Part shown: positions 36,476 through 47,937 of the stretch, piece by piece
How the letters are laid out: the number at the start of each line of letters is the position of its first letter
How positions within the stretch are numbered: position 1 is the first letter of the stretch
From: Antilocapra americana
Taxonomy: Eukaryota; Chordata; Mammalia; Artiodactyla; Antilocapridae
Direction of reading: 5' to 3'
NCBI GenBank assembly: GCA_007570785.1
Contig: ML660774.1
Location: 14,407,111-14,471,110 of the forward strand
DNA: 64,000 nt
Program-made: the position numbers and the translations under genes
Notes under the pieces: model-generated
Seen by the model: only the letters and a program-made list of their open reading frames with translations
Told to the model about the DNA's origin: nothing
Databases searched by the model: none

Positions 36476-37782
36476 CTTAAATGTAATTGGGACACTTTTC
36501 TTTTCCCAGAGAATCCAGAGAAATGGTCTTAACTTCAAACACCCAAATTTCCTATTAGAAAGAAAAACTAAGGACTTCAACAAAATTAAGTTGCTTTCCA
36601 AAAGAAAAGATTGAATTTTCCTACCATAAAATAGTTGTTGGAATAACATTTAAATAGAAATCCCTTAGTTGCTTGTGTAAAGAAAATTTGATTTGTTGTA
36701 TCTCATATTCATCCTATATTAATAGAAACAAGCTCTACTTTTATCTGAAAAATGGGCTACTTGAACTCAATTATATGCCTTTCAATAGAAATGACTTTGT
36801 GATTATTCAAAATGTATAGGAAACTCTAGAATATAATTATGGTTACCCAATATTTTTATTGTCTAACACGTATAATATATACCCTTATTTCCTTTGGGAA
36901 ATGTAGAAGCAGAGTGCTAACTCTTCATGAAGACTTTGATTGGTAGTCTATGCTTATTCACCATTAGAAATTATGTTTGCAGAAAAACATTGCCTATCTT
37001 AAGAGTGTGCTGCAAGCATACTGCTCTTTTTCTCTTGGTTATTTTTTTCTTAAACCTCTTGTTTCCAAACTTTACATACTTTTAAAGCATGATAATTAAA
37101 AATTTTTCCATATGTAGAGTGCAATTTACACTTTTTAAGAGACTGGTAATTTTGTATCTATAATAAGTACAAAAACAATAACTACCATGTATATTTATAA
37201 AAATAAAAAAAATAAATTTTGACCTCATAACTCTACTTTCTGAGACAATGTAATTTATAGCTGTAGAGCTAATGTCTCTATATAATATTAAGGAATATAA
37301 ACACTTCCTCCAAAAGTAATATATTGTAGAGTTTAATTTTAAAATGTCACTTTAGCCAAACTATTATAATAAAATATTTAAAGTCCAATAAAATCTATAA
37401 ATAATATACTATATCTTCTTAGAAATATGTTTTTATTGCGACTATTGGAAGAATATATACATTAATATACTATAATTTTTTAATATATATTGCATTGGAT
37501 TTTTAAAAGTAAATATAAATAAAAAAATTTAGTAAAACCTGTAGTTAGAGGTGATAACTTTGTCTCTCATATTACAGGTAAGGCTTTTGCCATTGTAATA
37601 AACATCATTCTTAAAATAAAACATCTTCTTAAAAGAAGAAAAAACTCCCTGGGAAAATAGCAGTAAACAAATAATATTATAAAACATCTACTTAGGTGAA
37701 CACCAGATTGAAATAGTCACTCAAAAATAAACCACAGCCTATGAAAGAAGGCAATATTTACCTTTAAGTGGAGCTGGCTATG
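36476..37782. other. Unannotated AT-rich intergenic stretch
   Basis: AT-rich, with short AATAAA/TATAAT-rich patches around 37140-37540. Nothing recognised. Confidence 0.6.
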
Positions 37783-37832
37783 GGCTTCCCTGATAGCTCA
37801 GCTGGTAAAGAATTCACCTGCAATGCAGGATA
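37783..37832 (+). mobile_element. Bov-tA head only
   Basis: GGGCTTCCCTGATAGCTCAG then CTGGTAAAGAATTCACCTGC and AATGCAGGA, after which unrelated DNA follows. Only the tRNA-like 5' third remains, so this is a deletion, not a normal 5' truncation. Confidence 0.85.
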
Positions 37833-38295
37833 AGCCTCTTTATGTGGACCTACACGTATTACATTGAATCAGTGTTTCCGAATGTGTTTCACTGAATTCT
37901 AGTTCCACAAAATATAAACAAGAATGTGGGGGAAAAGTCATATGGACAAAAAACAAAGGAAACCAAATGCACAGTGCCAACAACAAAAATCACTGGAAAG
38001 AGTAGATAATTCAAGCATATCTCTTGTTAAAGCCTTTAATATGTATTTTAAATATTAATATTTTATAACCTCAAGATGGAGATACATTTTGCAGTGCCTC
38101 TCAGTTATTTGACAACAGAAGTGTGTTTTTACAGAAAACATCATACTGAAACATATTTTGGGAAAAGCTGCTCTAGATTTTTCAGCAGTGAACCTTGCTG
38201 TTAATTGAGATTTCACTTATATAAGTCACCACAGTATTGTGCAAAGAAATGCTCTTCAGCCACATGTCCATAGCACATGCAGGTAACTTAATACT

Positions 38296-38748
38296 TTTTT
38301 TTTATTTACATTATCGTGTTGGTTTTGCCATACATTGACATGAATCTGCCATGGTATACATGTGTTCCCCTTCCAGAACCCCACTCCCACCTCCCTCCCT
38401 ATTCCCTCTCTCTGGGTCATCCCAGTGCACCAGCCCTGAGCATCTAACCTGGGCTGGCAATTGATTTCACATATGATGATTAACATGTTTCAATGCCGTT
38501 CTCCCATATCATCCCACCCTTGCCCTCTCCCATAGAGTCCAAAAGACTGTTCTATATTACTCAGCCATTAAAAAGAATACTTTTGAATCAGTTCTACTCA
38601 GGTGGACGAAACTGGAGCCTATTATACAGAGTGAAGTAAGCCAGAAGGAAAAGCAAAAATACAGTATATTAAAGCATATATATGGAATTTAGAAAGATGG
38701 TAATGACAACCCTGTATGTGAGACAGCAAAAGAAATGTAGATGTATAG
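38296..38748 (-). mobile_element. L1 insertion with twin-primed 5' inversion
   Basis: 38296-38559 is the antisense L1 3' end, starting with poly(T) and reading back to GACTGTTCTATAT. From about 38556 the sequence switches to sense L1 from a more upstream part (ATTACTCAGCCATTAAAAAG, CTGGAGCCTATTATACAGAG, GAATTTAGAAAGATGGTAAT) and stops at ATGTATAGAAC. AACTTAATACTTTTT (38285) and AACTTAATGCTTTTT (38749) are the target-site duplication. An ATAT microhomology lies at the inversion junction. Confidence 0.92.
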
Positions 38749-39102
38749 AACTTAATGCTTTTTAAATTAAAAAAAAATCCTAATTTACTGTAAGAATTTT
38801 CCATGTGTTGTATTTACTCTGCCAGTTTGAATTCTGATCCTCTCCTCTCTCCCTTTTTTGATAGTCACAAAATCTTCAACACCAGCCTATTGATGGCAAG
38901 CATATAAAACTACATAGTTCACAAAACTTGGCTTAGATCTGGATCACCATTTCCTCTTTTACCAGAATTTGGACTGCTTCTTGGCTAAAGCCAATATTTT
39001 GTGAATCTGGAGAAATGTGATATTTTTATATTTAGTAATGACATATAGAGCTTGCAACACTATAATTCCCAGTTATTTTGTAATACTTTATACAGTATAT
39101 TT

Positions 39103-39187
39103 AAAAATTACTTATTCCCAGAGCATCTTTTATTTTTTAAAATTTAGATCTTAAAATGCTTTTGTTAAAGATTTATGAGAATAAATA
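39103..39187. repeat. Inverted repeat flanking a BovB copy, left arm
   Basis: Complement of 39477-39560, at roughly 94% identity by eye with one single-base gap. Shared blocks: TTCCCAGAGCA, AAAATTTAGATCTTAAA, TGCTTTTGTTAAAGATTTAT. Confidence 0.9.
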
Positions 39188-39221
39188 TATAGTGTTTGAT
39201 AAAAATATTCTCTTGTAAAGA

Positions 39222-39475
39222 GGTTCAGTTCAGTTGCTCAGTCGTGTCCAACTCTTTGCCACCACATGGACTGCAGCACCCCAAGCTTCCCTGTCCATCA
39301 CCAACTCCTGGAACTTGTTCAGACTCATGTCCATCAAGTCAGTGATGTCATCCAACCATCTCATCCTCTGTTGTCCCCTTCGCCTCCTGACTTCAGTCTT
39401 TCCAAGCATCAGGGTCTTTTCCAATGAGTCAGTTCTTTGCATCAGGTGGCCAAAGGATTGGAATTTCAGCTTCAG
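39222..39475 (-). mobile_element. BovB 3' fragment, antisense
   Basis: From the TTCAGTTCAGTTGCTCAGTC tail to AAAGGATTGGAATTTCAGCT and TCA. Its truncated 5' end abuts the right inverted-repeat arm with no more than a base or two between them. Confidence 0.93.
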
Positions 39476-39476
39476 A

Positions 39477-39560
39477 AATTTATTGTCATAAATCTTTAAC
39501 AAAAGCACTTTAAGATCTAAATTTTAAAAATAAAAGGTGCTCTGGGAACAAGTAATTTGT
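39477..39560. repeat. Inverted repeat flanking a BovB copy, right arm
   Basis: Inverted copy of 39103-39187, directly fused to the truncated end of the BovB fragment. At its outer edge is a short palindrome, TTGTACTTGAAGTACAA (39557-39573). Confidence 0.9.
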
Positions 39561-39690
39561 ACTTGAAGTACAAGTAGTCCAGTAGTCAGATAATCTCTTA
39601 TTCACTGATTAAAACCTCTGTCTTCTTTTTACATTATTTATAAGCATTAATAATATAATCATATTACCTCTAGACTATACCTATTAATTT

Positions 39691-39905
39691 GGGCTTCCCA
39701 GGTGGCTCAGTGGTAAAAAAAAAAAAATCCACCTGCCAATGCAGGAGACAGGTTCAATCCCCAGGTCAGGAAGAACCCCAGGAGGAAGAAGTGCAACCAC
39801 TTCAGTATTCTTGATTGGGATGCCCCATGGACAGAGGAGCTTGGTGGGCTACAGGCAATGGGGTCACAAAGAGTTGGACATGACTGAGCGACCGAGAGCA
39901 AGTGA
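39691..39905 (+). mobile_element. Bov-tA SINE with poly(A) run inside its head
   Basis: GGGCTTCCCAGGTGGCTCAG, then TGGTAAAAAAAAAAAAATCC in place of the usual TGGTAAAGAATCC, so about a dozen A replace a short AAAG. The body follows to ATGACTGAGCGACCGAGAGC. Confidence 0.92.
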
Positions 39906-41087
39906 ATAAATTGGAATACCTGATGTCCTTGCAAAATAACAGTTTTATTTTTTTTAAAACTCCCCAATAGTTTAAAACACAACTCATTTACATTATTATG
40001 ATGACATCCTGAAGTACTATTTCTAGCAAAAGATGCAGAAAGAAAAAGCACTTTCCAGACTATGAAAAGCCCATCACTCTCATAAAATACATATTAAATA
40101 ATTTTCTCATTCCTTCCTTTTGGAATCATAAGTTGTTATAAATATGTACTACATCAAATTACATTTTAAAAAGAGGAAATGTCAATCCAATAATATACGA
40201 AAGAGCTAAGAAACATTCAATGTATGTGAAGGTATTAGCATATATATTGGCAGGAAAACAGAGCAATCAATACATATGAGAAAGAGTTAAAAATAGTACC
40301 AAGTACAAACAGTACCAAGACAGAAATATATCATGGATTGATTTAAACCTAGAGATATCAATGTTCTTCAACAGAGTTAGGGTCAGATTATTTTCCTATT
40401 ACTACAGGAAATATTTTAATAGGACAAAACCAAAGACTGTATCTGATATCATTTTTGCTAGAGTCAAAGATATGCAAAGTAGCCTATATTTTTTAAAAAC
40501 TATCCATAAAATATAGAATCTTTACTTGTAAATTAGTTCTATTTACAGATATTGTTCAGGGAAAAGAATGCAGGCAGTTACTGCAAGGATAACTACAAGT
40601 AAATGTAACAAGAACAGAAAGCAGAATAACCAGTGATGGGAAAATGGGTACATTTGACAGAGTTCTCAGGAAGCTGAAGAACAAAGTGCCTCATGAGAAC
40701 AGAAGTATATACTATATGTGCACAGGGTCTGAAGGATAAGAAAACCTATTTAGTAACCTATATGAAAAAAGTCAACACTCTGCATTAAACAGGTGGCATA
40801 ATTACCAACACTCTTAGGAGAGAGAATTAAGCTGAAAATTTGTCATGTCTGCCCAACTCTTGCGAATAGAGCAGTGATGATAATGACAAAGTAATGTTAA
40901 TGTACTCAATTACTTCTTATCCAGTGATTACTGTGAGTCAGCCATTCCATAACCATTTTTTCAGGATACAAACAACACTTCAAAATGGATATTATTGCTC
41001 CCATTTAACAAATAAGGAAAAATGAAACTTGGACAAAGAAGCAGAACTATAAACACAAGCTGGTTTTACTAGTTAATCATACTTCAA
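39906..41087. other. Unannotated intergenic stretch
   Basis: AT-rich. A tiny SINE-like phrase (CATGTCTGCCCAACTCTTGC) occurs at 40844. Otherwise nothing recognised. Confidence 0.55.
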
Positions 41088-41398
41088 AGAAAGAAAGTGA
41101 AAGTCATTCAGTTGTGTCCAACTCTTTGCTACCCCGTGAACTATACAGTCCGTGGAATTCTCCAGGCCAGAATACCAAAGAATTTCCCTTCTCCAGGGGA
41201 TGTTCCCAACCCAGGGATGGAACTCAGGTCTCCTGCATTGCAGACGGATTCTTTACCAGCTCAGCCATAAGGGAAGCCCAAGAATACTGGAGTGGGTAGC
41301 CTATCCCTTCTTCAGAGGATCTTCATGATGCAGGAATTGAACTGGGGTCTCCTGCAATGCAGGCAGATTCTTTACCAACTGAGCTATGAGGGAACCCC
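41088..41398 (-). mobile_element. Bov-tA dimer, antisense
   Basis: Body plus two tRNA-like heads in complement (ACCAGCTCAGCCATAAGGGA at about 41257 and ACCAACTGAGCTATGAGGGA at about 41373). ATCATACTTCAA (41076-41087) and ATCATATTTCAA (41399-41410) form the duplication. Confidence 0.94.
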
Positions 41399-41509
41399 AT
41401 CATATTTCAAGGTTGTATAAAAAAACCATTTTGAAAACACAAACAACAGGTTTGTGAGAAGGAGGTTAGATGTCTAGAAATGAGCATTAGTAACTTTTAT
41501 CTTTTCTAT

Positions 41510-41570
41510 ATTATATTATTATATATATTATATATATGTTATATATAATATATATCATAACAATATTATA
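41510..41570. repeat. AT-rich low-complexity tract
   Basis: TATATTATATATATGTTATATATAATATATATC-type text (given here in short: TATA/ATAT repeats). Confidence 0.85.
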
Positions 41571-42059
41571 AAAATAACTTTTATCTGTTCTAATTAAAGA
41601 TTACTTAACTTTTTCTAATTATATGAGAATATATATATGGTAATATTCATTACATTTTCTGGCTACTAAGCACCTTTTAAATACTCTCTATCTGGGGAAC
41701 TTGTGTACCTTATAAATCCTGCTTATGGACAGTGGAGATGTAAAAACTAGAGTGTGAGCACGTGGCATAGATATCATAGGTCAACCACACCCATACAAAT
41801 TGCTTTGCAAGTCTGCTTCCATGTAGCATCCATTCTCAGGCCAATGCATTACCAAAGGCACCCATTCTCTTACAGAAGTCATGACATCTTGTGCCCAGTG
41901 TCAGCAATGCAATTTTTTTGTGCCTTTTCCGGAAGCAGTGGTAGTCAAGTCTTCACTCTGAAGCTGAGTGCATAAATTGAGTATTGAGTGTTCTTTAGTA
42001 ATTCCATTATGGCCTGAAGTAGACTCTGTTTGTCTACATCACTGTTTGTATTTTTATGT

Positions 42060-43500
42060 ATGTGGTAGGTTAGTTAGGTTTTCTTGACCTTGGAGTAGTG
42101 GCTGTCTGTAGGAGGCATCCTCTGTGACCTGTGCCTCCTGGCAGGGTGCTGCCCTCTCATCACCCAAGCTGTACGTTCTAGGGGTTACCCCAAGAGGGCT
42201 GCGTGGGTCCTTCTCTTGTGGCAGGCTGCCTGTGTGGGTGGCCTGGTAGGCTTGGTTGGCCGCTACTCTGGCTGATTGCCAGGCCTGTGAGGATGCTGCT
42301 GGCTGCTGTTGAGTGAGGCCTGGTCACCAGGTGGCTGGTAGTGGAATCCTAGGGGCCCCGGGGATTAGTGCTGGCTCAGGGGTGGGTGGGGTCAGGGTCC
42401 TGAAGACCGGGGCAGTTGCCTACCCACTGGCAGATGAAGCCAGGTCCTGGGGTTAGGGCCAGACTACTGGCAGGCAGAGCTGGTTCCTGGAGTCTGGCTG
42501 CAGGGCCAGGGATCCCAGAGCTTGCTTCAGATAGCTGAAGGGGAGGCCAAGGCTTAACACAGTTGAGAGCGGGGTTCAGGGTGTCAGGAAGGGAGTGTTG
42601 GCCCGCTGGTGGGCCGGGCTAGGGTCGGCTGGTCGCAGGCTGGAGCCTGGCCTGCACCGAGGGGCATAACTTCCTTGTTTCCAGTGTCTGTCTTCCTGCG
42701 GGTGAGGCTTCCTGGTGGGAGGGCCGGGGCCTGCTCGCCGGTGGGTGGAGCTAGGTCCTGGCCCTCCAGTGGGTTGAGTCGCAGTTCAGGAGCCTGTCTG
42801 GGCACAGCTGCGGGCCCTTTAGTCTTTTGTTAGCCTGACTGCTGAGGGGGTTGTTTGGCTTGAGGAGTCCCAGCTGGAGCCGGAAGGAGGCCCTGGACGC
42901 ATGCGCCAGCCCCAGCCCCGTCGGCTTTCTCGCGAGAAGGCACCCTCGGGCATGGCTACGCCCGCCTGTGTTCCTGAGGGAGCTGCAGGCCACCGCTGCC
43001 CCCAGCCACCTCTCCAGGGCACTCTCCGAGGCCAAGCAGGTAGGTCTGGCCCAAGTGCTTTTCAGATTAACGCCTTTGCGTGGCCTTGAAGAGCGATGCC
43101 TCTGTTTTCCTCAGTCCTAGGGGGCTCCTGCAGTGAGGGCCTGCGAGGCCTCAAAGCCAAATGCTCTGCGGCCTTGTCTTCCTAGTGCCGGACTCCTGGG
43201 CTGGGGAGCCTGATGTAGGGGTTCAGAATTCTCAGTACTGTGGGAGAACTTCTGGAGGGTGTAATTACCCCTCGGTTTGTAGGCCGTTCACCCCTTGGTG
43301 AAGGATTTAAGTGTACTGTGTGTCTGCCTTTCCTCCCTGCGTCTCCTTGTGGTTCTTGTCTTTAGTGGTTGGAGATCTTTTCTGGTAGGTTCCAGAGTTT
43401 TTTGTTTTGTTTTATGGTTTTCTGTGGATAGTTGTGACTATGGTGTGCTCCTGAGAGGAGGCAAACTTAGGGTTCCTCTACTACATCATCTTGGCCACTC
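42060..43500 (-). mobile_element. GC-rich L1 5' UTR-like segment, antisense, detached from its ORFs
   Basis: The reverse complement begins GGAGTGGCCAAGATGATGTA, continues with CCTCCTCTCAGGAGCACACC, TGGAACCTACCAGAAAAGAT, TCCCACAGTACTGAGAATTC and CCCCAGCCCAGGAGTCCGGC, then a long series of diverged CCACCNGTGGGC-like units. This matches my recollection of the start of laurasiatherian L1 5' UTRs. It is much more GC- and CpG-rich than the surrounding DNA, especially at 42590-43180. No L1 ORF1 follows at the left. A run of 13 A sits at 43502-43514. The several overlapping ORFs of 60-94 codons here are explained by high GC, not by genes. Confidence 0.6.
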
Positions 43501-43514
43501 CAAAAAAAAAAAAA

Positions 43515-45724
43515 TTGGGTTTATTTATTTGTTTTCTGTTTGCTTGCTTGTTTTTTTAATTCATAGCCTTTATTTCCTGAAAATTATATTTATAAAATTC
43601 AATATGTTTTAAAAACACATACACAAAAAAAACTCCTAAAATCCCACCAACTGGAAATAGTTAATATTTCAACCACAGTCTTTTCAAGTATCTGTATGCA
43701 TTGAAATGTTATGCACATACTCACCTACACATGCATACTACTTATAATTATATGTTGAATGAGATAGTCCTATTATGTATGTAGGGTGAAGTCCTAATGA
43801 TGCTGAAAATATAGGCAAACAAATAACACATTAATTTAACATGTTAATAGATGTTAAGCATATTGGCAAAGGATTAATTAGATAAAGTACCCTCTCACAG
43901 ACTGGATTCCCACTCCAGGACCAGAACATGCATTCCTCCAGTTAAAATTTTGGGTAGCCTTAGTGACTTTCCACGACTTATACTCAGCTAAACAAAGCTG
44001 GCACTTCCTCCTTCCCAGAGGTCACCCATGTCCAACTGCTAATTGCAGACAGGTTTCAAAAGGACCAGCCTTCTTAGCTCAAATTGAGACAACTCTATAT
44101 GGCCTTCCCAGCTCCACAGGATCTGTGGCTGCATCACAGGTAAACCTCTTTTTGCCCCAAATCCCATTTCCTTCACCCCGCTACACATGTTGAAATCAAT
44201 CCCTGTAAACTCATATGTTATTCTTTTCTATAAAAGCCTGCTTCCAAGAGAATTCTATTGCCGTGATAGCAAACCATTCCTGAAAAACAATCAAAGAGAA
44301 TACTCAACACTTGGGGCCTGGGACCCAGGTGGGGTGAGTTTATGAGTATTAGGGATTCCTAAGATACAAACAGTACTTCTGTATTTTCTTTTTTCCTCTC
44401 TATGAGAGAAGTGAGAAGCATTGTTTTCTAAAACATGTAAGCCACTAGGGCACAAGATAAATAACTTGGATAAAAAGAGTTTAGGAAATTGTATGTGACT
44501 TCAAGAAAAGCATGAGAGTAAATTCCCCTCCCTGGCCCATGACCGTCTGGAGGTATTCTGAACAGCAGAATGAAAAGAGAAAGAGTGATAGCCTGCTGCC
44601 ACCAGCCTTTGGTGAGTCAAGGGTGTATGAATTGCTGTGGGCCAAAAGGAGGTTGTCAGATGTGGCTCAGTCATCTGGAAAGGACCTTAGCACAGAGAGC
44701 TTCCTGCTAGAGTAAGTAGATGCTTGAAAAGAACGGTTACATCATACCATTAAAGAATATTGAAAGAAAGAAAGAAAAACCAGGACTCTCATATAAAATA
44801 AATATGTACCAAAGATTTGAGTTTATTTCCTAATGAGGGGATCCTTTCATGGTCACAACTAGTCTAAGGCATGGACAGATATATAAGCCCATGGGGAATG
44901 TTAAAATTAACTTGCCTAATAGATACAAAACTGGCAACAATCCACAGGACAATGGTCAGTTGCATTCCACTAAACAATTTGCATTTCTAAGGATAGAAAT
45001 CATTTGCATTACTATCAATTTTCTGTAACTTATAGTTGTACAATAGAGGAAAAGATACTCAGACAAGTGACCTATATAGAAAGCCACAAATATTCAGATA
45101 CCACCAAAGGACAGAAGCCGAAGGGCATCTCAGAAGAGCAGCAGAAGAGTGCACGGTCCATGTAAAAGGTTCATGATATGAATGTGCCCAGCCATCCCAC
45201 AAATTGGCCATACATGAGTGATTATTTTGGATTCTCGCTGGGACAGTGAACATTTATTAGTCAAGGAAGGGCAACAAACAACATGAGAATGATCTGTGTC
45301 GTCATTACTCCCATTGCTGTCTCCTAGGACCTGCCCATCACTGGAGAAGCAAGAGGCAACACGGTGGGTAGGGAAGGAGCTGGGAAGAGGCTGCATGATC
45401 CAGAGGCCACTGCTAGCCCCTGTGGGTAGAGAGGGATGAGCTTTAAATAGAATAAAAGCTCAAGTTTTTGTATAGACTTGAAATTGAGACTATTTTATTG
45501 CCTAAAAAATTTTGTCTGCAAACTGTATTGTGCTGGTTTGCACCTCCTCATCAGTTCCTTGCTCTTTCCTGCCCAGCTTCTTGCCCAGAAGACTGATCCC
45601 TGCATTTCCCTGGCTCCCATGTCCTTTGGCTTCCGATTGTTTCCATTGAGTTAAGGCACTAGAAAGACCTCAGAGAGAGGGAGGAAAGGGAATTTAAGGT
45701 ATTCATTTCACTTACACCCTCTTT
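43515..45724. other. Unannotated intergenic stretch
   Basis: Mixed composition. 43900-44300 (GCTGGCACTTCCTCCTTCCC, TTCTTTTCTATAAAAGCCTG) has an LTR-like look with a TATAAAAG motif, but I cannot assign it. A short GAAA repeat lies at 44761-44777. No gene recognised. Confidence 0.45.
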
Positions 45725-45936
45725 GTTGTTGTTTAGTCACTAAGTCATGCCCTACTCTTTTGTGACCCCGTGAACTGTTTTGTAGCTTGCCAGTCTCCTC
45801 TGTCAATTTGATTTCCCAGGCAAAGACACTGGAGTGGGTTGCCATTTCCTTCTCCAAGGGATCTTCCCAGACCAGAGGTTAAACCATCTCCTGCACTGGC
45901 AGGTGGGTTCTTGACCACTGAGCCACCAGGGAAGCT
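45725..45936 (-). mobile_element. Bov-tA SINE, antisense
   Basis: GTTTAGTCACTAAGTCATGC to TGACCACTGAGCCACCAGGG then AAGCTTC. Confidence 0.92.
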
Positions 45937-46141
45937 TCTTTACTGGGCTGGTAGTGTCTGTTCTTTACCAGTGTGAACTCCTGTAGAATATCATGTCTAC
46001 CATTTCCTGCTTCAAGCAATTGTTCCCTAACCTCACCTCTGAAGGCATACAGCTGCCATTAGTGTCTGTTGGTATGAAGGCTTCACTATCCACTCCTGAT
46101 TTCCTTAACTCTTAACATTATCTCTGTAACAGCACCTTATT

Positions 46142-46163
46142 GCTGCTGCTGCTGCTGCTGCTG
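46142..46163. repeat. (TGC)n triplet microsatellite
   Basis: Seven uninterrupted TGC units forming the SINE's 3' tail. AGC repeats of this origin are common in bovid genomes. Confidence 0.95.
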
Positions 46164-46281
46164 AGTCGCTTCAGTCGTGTCCGACTCTTTGCGACCCCAT
46201 TGAAGGCAGCCTACCAGGCTCATCATCCCTGGGATTCTCCAGGCAAGAACAGTGGAGTGGGTTGCCATTTCCTTCTCCAAT
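46142..46281 (-). mobile_element. Young Bov-tA-type SINE with AGC triplet tail, 5'-truncated
   Basis: Starts with (TGC)n, which is (AGC)n in element sense, then GAGTCGCTTCAGTCGTGTCC to GGGTTGCCATTTCCTTCTCC. The tRNA head is missing. AGCACCTTATT at 46131-46141 and 46282-46292 is a perfect 11-bp duplication, so the insertion is recent. Confidence 0.95.
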
Positions 46282-46792
46282 AGCACCTTATTATACTTCC
46301 TTTTATTTCAATGTTGAGTGTGTCATCTGTTTCCTAATATGACTCAGACTGATACATATGAGATTTGTCAAAAATACCATCCAAAGTCACTGAATTTCTG
46401 TTGGGATGTGATTGAAGCTATGACCTGAGAAAAGCAGTTTTCTTTTTGTGTCTTCCTATATCAAGACAGTTCAATGAAGAAGATTCTATATGTATGTGTA
46501 TAATTTTACTTGCATTTATATATTATAGATTTAATATTAAATATATAAATTTTATACACCAGAAAATATTAATGTTTAAAATATTACTTAGGTATAATAA
46601 ATTATATTATAAATGACATTTTACTTCCTGTCCTCTTTTGTAAGTAGTATTTCCCACCTAAAAAAATCCATCAAGGAGATCTTTAATATACAATGTCATT
46701 TGTAATAGATTATAGCCTCCCATTGCCAGGATATATAATAATTGCTTCTCTAGTCATAACTGAGCAAACTTTGGGAGATAATGGGGGAAAAA

Positions 46793-46866
46793 GGATCCTG
46801 GCGGGCTCCCGTCCACAGGGTTGCAAAAAGTTGAACATGACTTAGTGACTGAACAGCAGCAACAAG
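46793..46866 (+). mobile_element. Bov-tA/BovB tail remnant
   Basis: GGATCCTGGCGGGCTCCCGT, then GGGTTGCAAAAAGTTGAACA and GACTTAGTGACTGAACAGCA. Only the last 70 bp or so are present. Confidence 0.85.
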
Positions 46867-47261
46867 AGCTAATCATAACTATTTGTGTCCTTTCCAGTTT
46901 GGGGCTAGCATACACACTGGTTTGAGGAAAGTCCTTAATATCCTCAACCTTGTGTATAATTCTAACATTCCATTCTATATTGTCAGCAGAGTATATTTTT
47001 GAAACATGAATTATATCAATTTACATCTCCAATAGTACTGGATATAAATACAACGCTGTTTTCTCCATATCCTCAACCAGCATTCTCAATAGACAATCAC
47101 TGTTAATTGAATATTCACTAAATTATATAAATTGTATTAAGAGCTTTGTAAAGCCACTTTATTTTCATACTTTATGTAATTAATCTTGTTAATCCTCTTT
47201 TCCAATCTGGTAAGAAAAACATTAACACCTAGGTTTTTATTTGAAATTTCTGTAAGACTAC

Positions 47262-47937
47262 TGTTATCAAAAGTAGGGTTGAGTTACTTGCAGCTCAAAA
47301 GCCAGTAAACCAGCAAGCTTGGTGGAAAGAAAAAGGTGCTTTATTTCAGATGCTGGCAGCTGGGCAGGCAGGCAGATTTATGTCCAAAGGCCAACTTCCT
47401 CTGTGATAATCAGTGGGCAGGAGCTTTTAAACAGTAGTTTCAGGGGTGTGTAAGCGGAGGGAGGGGGCTACATGTAGAAAAAACATAGTCAGCTCTGACA
47501 GTTATCTTGAAATTGGTCATACAGTGGTCTGGTCAGTGTTACCCTAGTTGTTTTAGGTACAGTTAGTCTCTGGTTCCAGGGTTGGTTGGTTCCCATTTCT
47601 TTGAGGCTAGCTCTGGGAATTGTGGCAGCTTGTGTCATGGCTACAGTCTGGTCATCCTGCAGTTAACTTCTACCACCTGGTAGGGGTTTCAGTACCTACA
47701 AAACAGCTCCAAGGACATGGCTCAGAATATTCTCTGTAGACCTTGAGGAGGAACTAAAAGCCCTTGACCTTTTTTTTAATGACTAGACTCTTATCTTGTC
47801 CTGTTGGCCTGCTTTATTTTGCTTCTGTGTTTTCTCACTTCTCTGATTAAACTTATTCTTTGACTGAAGTTTTTCTACAAAGAAAAGACAGGCAGGAGAC
47901 ACGGTGGGGAAGAACCACAGGGTCCTGCTCTGTTTCA
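47262..47937 (-). mobile_element. Solo endogenous-retrovirus LTR, antisense
   Basis: A 676-bp unit bounded by TG at 47262 and CA at 47936-47937, with the 4-bp direct repeat CTAC on both sides (47258-47261 and 47938-47941). In element orientation a TTTAAAAG TATA-like box (complement of about 47425) and AATAAA signals (complements of about 47340 and 47813) are visible. No gag, pol or env sequence lies next to it, so this looks like a solo LTR left by recombination. A 4-bp duplication fits a class I (gammaretrovirus-like) ERV. Old copy, not coding. Confidence 0.75.

Noticed and set aside
42584..43120. Cluster of overlapping 60-94 codon ORFs on both strands
   Set aside because: High GC lowers stop frequency; the block reads as antisense L1 5' UTR-like sequence.
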